The notes under the pieces: generated by a model
What the model saw: the letters and a program-made list of their open reading frames with translations, nothing else
The model's database searches: none
What the model was told of the DNA's origin: nothing
Program-made: the position numbers and the translations under genes
Part shown: positions 58,532-64,000 of the stretch, piece by piece
Layout of the letters: the number at the start of each line of letters is the position of its first letter
Position numbering within the stretch: position 1 is the first letter of the stretch
DNA from: Cylindrotheca closterium
Lineage: Eukaryota > Bacillariophyta > Bacillariophyceae > Bacillariales > Bacillariaceae
Assembly (NCBI GenBank): GCA_933822405.4
Contig: CAKOGP040001112.1
Coordinates: 929,647-993,646, forward strand
Direction: 5' to 3'
DNA length: 64,000 nucleotides

Positions 58532-60618
58532 CTAACTAGCTACCCAGCATCCTAGAATAACAAAAGCAGCTGCCCAGACATAAAGTTCCAAAACAAACAA
58601 CCGCTGCATCCACTCGGCTCTTTGTTTAGCCCTTGATGTTGCTGCATTGTGAGCAACTTGTTGTTGGTTGTCTAGCCAAGTTGGCATCAGCTGTGATCGA
58701 ACATTATATTTCGATCCTTCTTCGTCTTCGTCAGATTCTTCTTCTTCTATTTCCACAGAGTACTTGGAATCAGCTTCCATCAATCGAATGGTCTCTCGCT
58801 CCACAAAGAGAAATCCCCAAAGAGTTCGTCGCACGATCTCGGCAATGGGGAGCAAAACACCCCAGTAACTATTGATATCGCTTGTGTCTGTCAATACTGT
58901 CTCTTTCCGCCTCGAGACGTGGTAAGAAGGAATTAGACATACCATCCAAGTGAATCGCATGATTATGTTGTACGCCAGAATCTTATAGTAGAAGTTTTCG
59001 GTCTTGTACAAGCGTTTCTGTCGTAAACGAATCCTTCCAAAGCTAGGAATCCGTTGGTATGCATTCGCTACCGGTTGGAGAATTTGGGTCTGAAGCATGA
59101 CAACTATCTGAGAGGAAGATGTCATGCTGTTGATTCGAGAAAGACAAGTATCTGAATCAACCTCAACGGGAATGTCCCGCTGAATTTCAAATAGCTCCCA
59201 GTCCACGACGACATCCCAAAGGATTTGATACAAAAGGGCTAATACGAATGAGGCAACCCAAAATGGGTGGTGCCTTTCGTCAGGATGGGTGACCCCGTAG
59301 ATGATTACCAGTGTTGCACTCAAATACTTCAGGGAATTTGCTTGGTACGGCCAACGTTTGTTATTGTCATAGGCTTGACGAAGCGTTTGCAAGTATTTGA
59401 GCCATAATGGAAGGATTGCCAAGGACGGCAGGATAACGTTGTGCAAAAGCCATGAATCTTCGAGGATGGCACCACATTGTTCAAGTCCGTATTTCCCTGA
59501 TACTGTACCCCAAATAACAGTCAGGTAGTACGAAATGGCAAAGAAAAGATCCTGCCCTGGTCGAATCCATGATGTCATCACCTCCCCAATAAATTCATCC
59601 CGAAACCGAACATAATGTAGTGGTGCTGTGAAAGTGAATTTCAGCGTATTCCAAAACCTGAACCTTCTACTAGGTGGAACAACGGTTCGCACCATCAAGA
59701 CACTCAAGAAAATCACTGGCAGAATTTTTGCTGGGGTCTCGCCTGCTGGACCTTGTATATGGTTGTATGCCTAAATCCGATTGATTCAATTAGCTGATCG
59801 AACATTTCTGTCATGGTTCTTTCATTGATTTGCGTTTGACTTACCTCTATATATAGATGAAAATTGAATAAAACTGGCATACTCAAGTCCAAGCCAGCAC
59901 CGAAAACAGCTGGACCAGAAGGAGCATAAGTTGCACTTGGTGATCCAGCAGATGTCGCTCGGTCGAAAAAGAGAGTCCACAGTTTGTCTAATTTTGGGTG
60001 ATTTTCGCGAAACCGTTGAATGATTCCTCGGGGTTCAGATAGCAGCGTTGTTTCTTCCGACGAATCCATTCTAATCCCCATTCCTTCACCATCAATATCG
60101 GTACCGTCCATGTCACCTTGATCGAAGCTTCCTTGGTTGCCTTCGTTTTCAGTCCAACTTGAGGAGGCCAGAGCCTGTAGTTCCTCAGTAGAGTCATCTT
60201 CGTCCTGCGAAAGAGTTCTTCTTCTCATAGTGCTCCATCTTGGTTTTCCCACCATTTGTGATCCGCCAGCAGCCATATCGGCCTCGGCCTGGTCCTCGTC
60301 TTCGCTTGGCGTTGTCATCTCAATCAGTGGACCTTCGACACCGTTTTCGTGACCATGAACTGTCCCCGGCAGAAACAGTAATTCATCACATGCAACCCCA
60401 TTTCGTCTCCATGTACGCAGTGAGTAGGCAGCCATCATTAATGTGAAAGCAAGCAATGCAGGACCACGATATACACGCAATGATGATACATCGTGCGTCT
60501 TCGTTTTCAAATCGTACGCGAGGAGACAACCCAGAATGACAAGAGCTGTGGCCTTTGGTTTCAAAACTCTTTCGGACACCACGAAGGATCCTACGGCAGC
60601 GGCGACCGACAAATCCAT
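58532..60618 (-). CDS. EXS-domain membrane transporter (XPR1/ERD1-like), two exons
   Basis: Exons (complement) 59845-60618 and 58532-59770 join in phase to 670 residues from the ATG at 60618. There are two hydrophobic helices at the N-terminus, a long acidic Ser/Asp/Glu loop (~80-225) and then the EXS domain: FRDEFIGEVMTSWIRPGQDLFF, VIWGTVSGKYG, a Trp-rich helix series with LWDVVVDWELFE, YYKILAYNIIMRFTWMVCL and the closing IAEIVRRTLWGFLFVERETIRL. EXS domains export phosphate (XPR1) or retain Golgi proteins (yeast ERD1). No N-terminal SPX domain is present, which fits ERD1-like members better. The C-terminus ends in a final hydrophobic helix. Golgi or plasma membrane. Confidence 0.85.
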
Positions 60619-60825
60619 TGTCAACAATTGTTTCTTCTTGCAGATTGCGTGATTTCTATAACTACTATCTCAAACTCCGTCCTGTCATTGCCTCACTGTT
60701 TATGCAGTTGTGTGAAAGTTGGAGTGTCAATAATATGCATTCGAACCAGTCAAATCTTTTTGATATGGAGTAGGTAGAGTGGTGAAGTTTGGCATGCTGT
60801 GTTACATCATTTTGTTGATTATCTG

Positions 60826-63537
60826 TTATGCTTCGCTACTGCTCAGTTCGGCCAATCCACCAAATACAGCTGCGGGGACTAATTTTGTAGAAATATCCTG
60901 AATGGATTTTGATGGTGGAGCTTCATCCTCCTCCTCTCCATCATCTTCAAGATCGTCAAGATCAATTTCGTCCTCGTCATCATTAGTCGTTGGTTCTGCA
61001 CCAGTTGCTTTTCGCAGTTTGGCCACACGCTCTTCCATATCGTCCAAACTAGCATCTTGGGCACTTCGTTTTGCACCCACGAATCCAGGAACCGTTTCCT
61101 TTGTCTGGTCCGCTTCAAGCTCTACACCTTCACGTTCTGCAATCAGACGCATTGCTTCTTCATTCGACAAGGTTTCCGGCTTCCCATCAGTACCACTCAT
61201 CTCTGCAGCATTGTAATTAACTGTCGAGAACGATGCCTCGACGCTTCGTTTGATACGTAACATCTCTCGGAACGTCTCTTCGTTACCATGCGAAACTTCA
61301 AAGTCGTTCCAGCCTGTCCAGAATTCGTCGTTTCGTCTTGGATCTGCCATTTGTGCACCATACGTGAGAATGGCACGGGCGCGGTCGATCTCTTGAAGTG
61401 AAGTTTCCATTTTTGCAAAGTCGAGACAAAGCTTTGCAGAGGAAGCATCGTCCAAATTCTGGATTGCGGATTGATATACGTCTCGAGAAGCGGTCTGGCC
61501 CATATACTTAATAGTTTTGGCGATGAACAGCTGATAGGCTTCGAATTTTTCAGATGGCGGAACATTTTCGCACATTTGTTTGTACACGCCTAGTGCTCTT
61601 CGTGCCAACCCGTGTTCTTCTTCGAACGAGCCATTCATCAAAAAGAATTCAACACTCTCTTCCGGTGGACTTGCCTCCAGACATCGTTGGAACAAGTCTC
61701 TCGTTCGTTCCACTTTGTCCCCTCCATAACGCTTTAGGAAAGCGTCTAGATATGCCTTCCACACTACCTTAACTCCTGGGAATTCAAATAGCTCGACGCC
61801 GCGTTCGTACGCAGAAAAAGATTCTTCAAAGTACTTGTGTTCGGTAAGGAAAGACCCAAAGTTCAGAATGTGCATTGGAGTCGCAACTCGATTCTCTATT
61901 GCTTTGCTGTAGGCGTCCTTTGTCGATTGCATGGTCCCGAGCGACTCTTCCAGATCCAAAAGTAAATCCCATAGTCGCAGTGATTTGGCCAGTCCCCGGG
62001 CCATTTTGGGAGCCTTTGGTGGCACGACCACACTCCTTCGGATGACATCCAAAGCATCATCCCATGTCTCATGCCTCAATTCAAGTTCCACCCAAGCAGC
62101 AAAGCATTCTGCCAAATCATCCACATCTTTGAATTCGTACGAGAATTGAACACATACACGATCGAGCAAATCTCGAGCTTTTGTCAATTCGTTCATTCCA
62201 TGATCATAAATGTTCACCAAATCCAATACAATTTGTGATGGCTTTCCTCCAACAGCTCGACGGGCATGAACTACTTGAAGAGCTTCTTCGAGCGCTGCCG
62301 CAGCTTGGGGTATTTGTTCATTTTCCATAAATAACCGGCCTCTCTTTAACCATTCACCAACATCGCTTGGATTTTGCCGCAGCAATACTCTGTTTAGTAG
62401 AATTGGCCGTCTTGCCGTCAAATCCTCGGCTCGGGCCAGAGCAAGTTCTAAATCTGCCATAGTGGTCGTCGACTTTGATGATTCCCCAGTGGATCTTTGT
62501 AATAAAAGATCCCAATCATCTCCATCAGCATTTTCTCCCTCTTCGTCCTCTTCGTTTTCAGCTTGAGCCTCTACTGTGGCTTCCAACAAGCCCTCTTCGA
62601 ATTGCAAATAAGCATCCAACAAAATAGTAAAATCTCGGACTTTGGACACACACTCAATCGCTTCTTCGTAAACACTTCGCGCCAGTTGAAATTCTCCCTG
62701 TCGAATCCAACTATCCGCTAACTGATTCCAAACCACTCCTTCCAACTCTTGCAGATTGTAATGCTTGGGGGTTTTGAGAACGGCTCTTGTCATGGCCTCA
62801 AAGTCCAAACCCACCTGCGAGACGGGGTGACGAGAACATATTTTGGCCAAATCCATCCACAAATCTTTGCGTTCCACCGGAGAGAAAGAAGGTTGATTCA
62901 AGAGCTCCACGTAGAGCAAAGCAGCTTCGCCCCAGTTACCCAAGGTTTCAAAAAAGAACTCGGCAACTTCCTTGGTAGCATTGGGGTTGAATTGGATATA
63001 TCTTCTTAGAATTGCTAGTTTGGATTCTTTGGGAATGTACTCGCCTGGTGTCTGATAGTATTCCAATAGAATTGGCCAAATTTTGCCATGTTGTGTCACT
63101 GGCAAGGCTTCCAAACACCGATTCGCCAGTCGTCGAAGGGTTGTTGGGTGCACCTTGTTGGAAGCATGAGCATAAGCAAGATATTCCATCCACACTCTTG
63201 GAAATTTGTGGAGTGTTTGCAAGGCTTGTTCCCACATATTCATGAGTGTGGAATGTGAAAACACCTTGTCTTTGTGATAGGTGCAAAACTCCCAATGGAC
63301 TTTCCATAACTTGTAGGATTTGGGCAAGATTTGGACAGCTCGACGGGCCTGTAAATCTCGTACTAACAGTAGCTCAGCATAGTCGTCATTGCGATCCGTA
63401 ATCAGAGAGTCAATGTCATCCAAATAAACCATCCATGTCGAGACTGCAAACGGGGATCGGGAAACGTTTTCCTCATGATGGAGCAACTGCGGATATCTTG
63501 CGATCAGCTCATATAACGATTGTTTATTGGAGGGCAT
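60826..63537 (-). CDS. SYF1: Pre-mRNA splicing factor SYF1 (XAB2)
   Basis: Single exon of 903 residues. It is built of HAT repeats (half-a-TPR) throughout: VSTWMVYLDDID, YKLWKVHWEFCTYH, PRVWMEYLAYAHAS, LWMDLAKICS, ILLDAYLQFEEGLL, VEFFLMNGSFEEEHGLARRALGVY and AKLCLDFAKMETSLQEIDRARAILTYGAQ. SYF1 is a scaffold of the NTC (Prp19-associated) complex in the catalytic spliceosome and is also XAB2 in repair. The ends agree with SYF1: short N-terminus with R-S-P-F-x-V, and an acidic C-terminus with lysine- and glutamate-rich runs. Length and motif order are typical. Nuclear. Confidence 0.93.
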   Translation of the reverse strand: MPSNKQSLYELIARYPQLLHHEENVSRSPFAVSTWMVYLDDIDSLITDRNDDYAELLLVRDLQARRAVQILPKSYKLWKVHWEFCTYHKDKVFSHSTLMNMWEQALQTLHKFPRVWMEYLAYAHASNKVHPTTLRRLANRCLEALPVTQHGKIWPILLEYYQTPGEYIPKESKLAILRRYIQFNPNATKEVAEFFFETLGNWGEAALLYVELLNQPSFSPVERKDLWMDLAKICSRHPVSQVGLDFEAMTRAVLKTPKHYNLQELEGVVWNQLADSWIRQGEFQLARSVYEEAIECVSKVRDFTILLDAYLQFEEGLLEATVEAQAENEEDEEGENADGDDWDLLLQRSTGESSKSTTTMADLELALARAEDLTARRPILLNRVLLRQNPSDVGEWLKRGRLFMENEQIPQAAAALEEALQVVHARRAVGGKPSQIVLDLVNIYDHGMNELTKARDLLDRVCVQFSYEFKDVDDLAECFAAWVELELRHETWDDALDVIRRSVVVPPKAPKMARGLAKSLRLWDLLLDLEESLGTMQSTKDAYSKAIENRVATPMHILNFGSFLTEHKYFEESFSAYERGVELFEFPGVKVVWKAYLDAFLKRYGGDKVERTRDLFQRCLEASPPEESVEFFLMNGSFEEEHGLARRALGVYKQMCENVPPSEKFEAYQLFIAKTIKYMGQTASRDVYQSAIQNLDDASSAKLCLDFAKMETSLQEIDRARAILTYGAQMADPRRNDEFWTGWNDFEVSHGNEETFREMLRIKRSVEASFSTVNYNAAEMSGTDGKPETLSNEEAMRLIAEREGVELEADQTKETVPGFVGAKRSAQDASLDDMEERVAKLRKATGAEPTTNDDEDEIDLDDLEDDGEEEDEAPPSKSIQDISTKLVPAAVFGGLAELSSSEA

Positions 63538-63955
63538 TTTACTGTCTCTCGATTGTTTGTGGCTTTGGCAATTGCGATTGGCAAAATTAGTTCCAAAGAA
63601 AGACTCAACGGTTCCGATGGCAGCAGGGATGTGATTGAATGTGTGTGATGTTGATTAGGGATTTATTTGCATTGACATGGCATGGTCGTCGATTATCGAC
63701 TTTGATTTATGATTCATTCGATGGACTGGAACGACGGACAGAAATATCACACAAGTGCCTCACGTGTCATCCTACGCGGATTGGTACATTTCGGCAATTC
63801 TATATCCGAAGAATCGAAAACTTCGACTCCTCAACGGAGGCGTGAAGCAAAAGTAGCATGACCCACATTCAGAATTGTTTGGATTTAGTATCAAGCTGAG
63901 TTGCATTGTTGGTCTTCTCTGCTGTGCAGGCCCACAAGCTATTGAATTGTAAATC
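63538..63955. other. Divergent intergenic region before the last gene
   Basis: About 420 bases. Nothing coding is supported. GTGATTGAATGTGTGTGATGTTGATT is mildly repetitive. Likely promoters. Confidence 0.5.
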
Positions 63956-64000
63956 ATGGGGGCAGCCAGTGAGTCGCAGCGCCGAATTGACGCGCTGGAA
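63956..64000 (+). CDS. 5' end of a gene, possibly N-myristoylated protein (3' truncated)
   Basis: ATG at 63956 opens a frame to the window edge (15 codons, MGAASESQRRIDALE). MGAASES fits the MG-x-x-x-S/T pattern for N-myristoylation. Nothing else can be read; it may be the start of a longer gene outside the window, or a coincidence. Confidence 0.3.
   Translation, partial: MGAASESQRRIDALE

Overview
The window reads as nuclear DNA of a photosynthetic stramenopile, most probably a pennate diatom. The evidence is direct: short GT-AG introns (mostly 55-125 bases) interrupt coding frames that rejoin in phase. Several proteins begin with a signal peptide followed by a Phe-type cleavage context (A/G-F) of the kind that directs proteins to the diatom complex plastid. 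The gene content also fits: a bacterial-type AdoMetDC/aminopropyltransferase fusion, helicase-associated-domain repeats, a plastid shikimate-pathway fusion and a receptor-like pseudokinase. No prokaryotic operon, rRNA gene, CRISPR array or intact transposon was seen.

Layout. 1-6.1 kb: the end of a bromodomain protein, a three-exon AlgH/UPF0301 protein, a TAF10-like TFIID/SAGA subunit and an organellar PPR protein. 6.4-12.9 kb: VPS26 (retromer), a membrane-anchored CS-domain protein, a plastid START-like protein, a small two-helix membrane protein and a helicase-associated-domain protein. 12.8-14.6 kb is gene-poor. 14.6-21.4 kb: a hypothetical protein, a plastid membrane protein, a RagC/D-type GTPase and a long coiled-coil protein. 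21.5-29.4 kb: the AdoMetDC-aminopropyltransferase fusion, a threonine-aldolase-like PLP enzyme and seven-exon SPT5. 29.4-40.6 kb: a type II glycosyltransferase-like protein, a secreted thioredoxin with UBA-like and UBX-like regions, a large WD40 protein, a degenerate iron-ADH-fold protein and a plastid dehydroquinase/shikimate dehydrogenase with a kinase-like N-terminus. 40.7-54.5 kb: WEE1, ribosomal protein eL31, a CDK-like kinase, a 2070-residue DDT-PHD-HMG chromatin protein with a 96-base minisatellite, and a transmembrane pseudokinase. 54.9-64 kb: a MIT/TPR-like acidic protein, two tandem cyclophilin-like membrane proteins, an EXS-domain transporter, the splicing factor SYF1, and the first codons of a possibly myristoylated protein.

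The genes form no single pathway. They are a normal mix of eukaryotic housekeeping functions (transcription, splicing, trafficking, cell cycle, TOR signalling) and stramenopile-specific ones. The items most worth follow-up are the polyamine-enzyme fusion (likely linked to silica-associated long-chain polyamines), the shikimate fusion with an apparently displaced catalytic lysine, the secretory UBA-thioredoxin-UBX protein, the HDD/DFN pseudokinase receptor, the expanding minisatellite in a chromatin regulator, and shared bZIP-type promoter elements. Exon joins were worked out by hand from splice-site consensus and reading phase; no transcript evidence was available.
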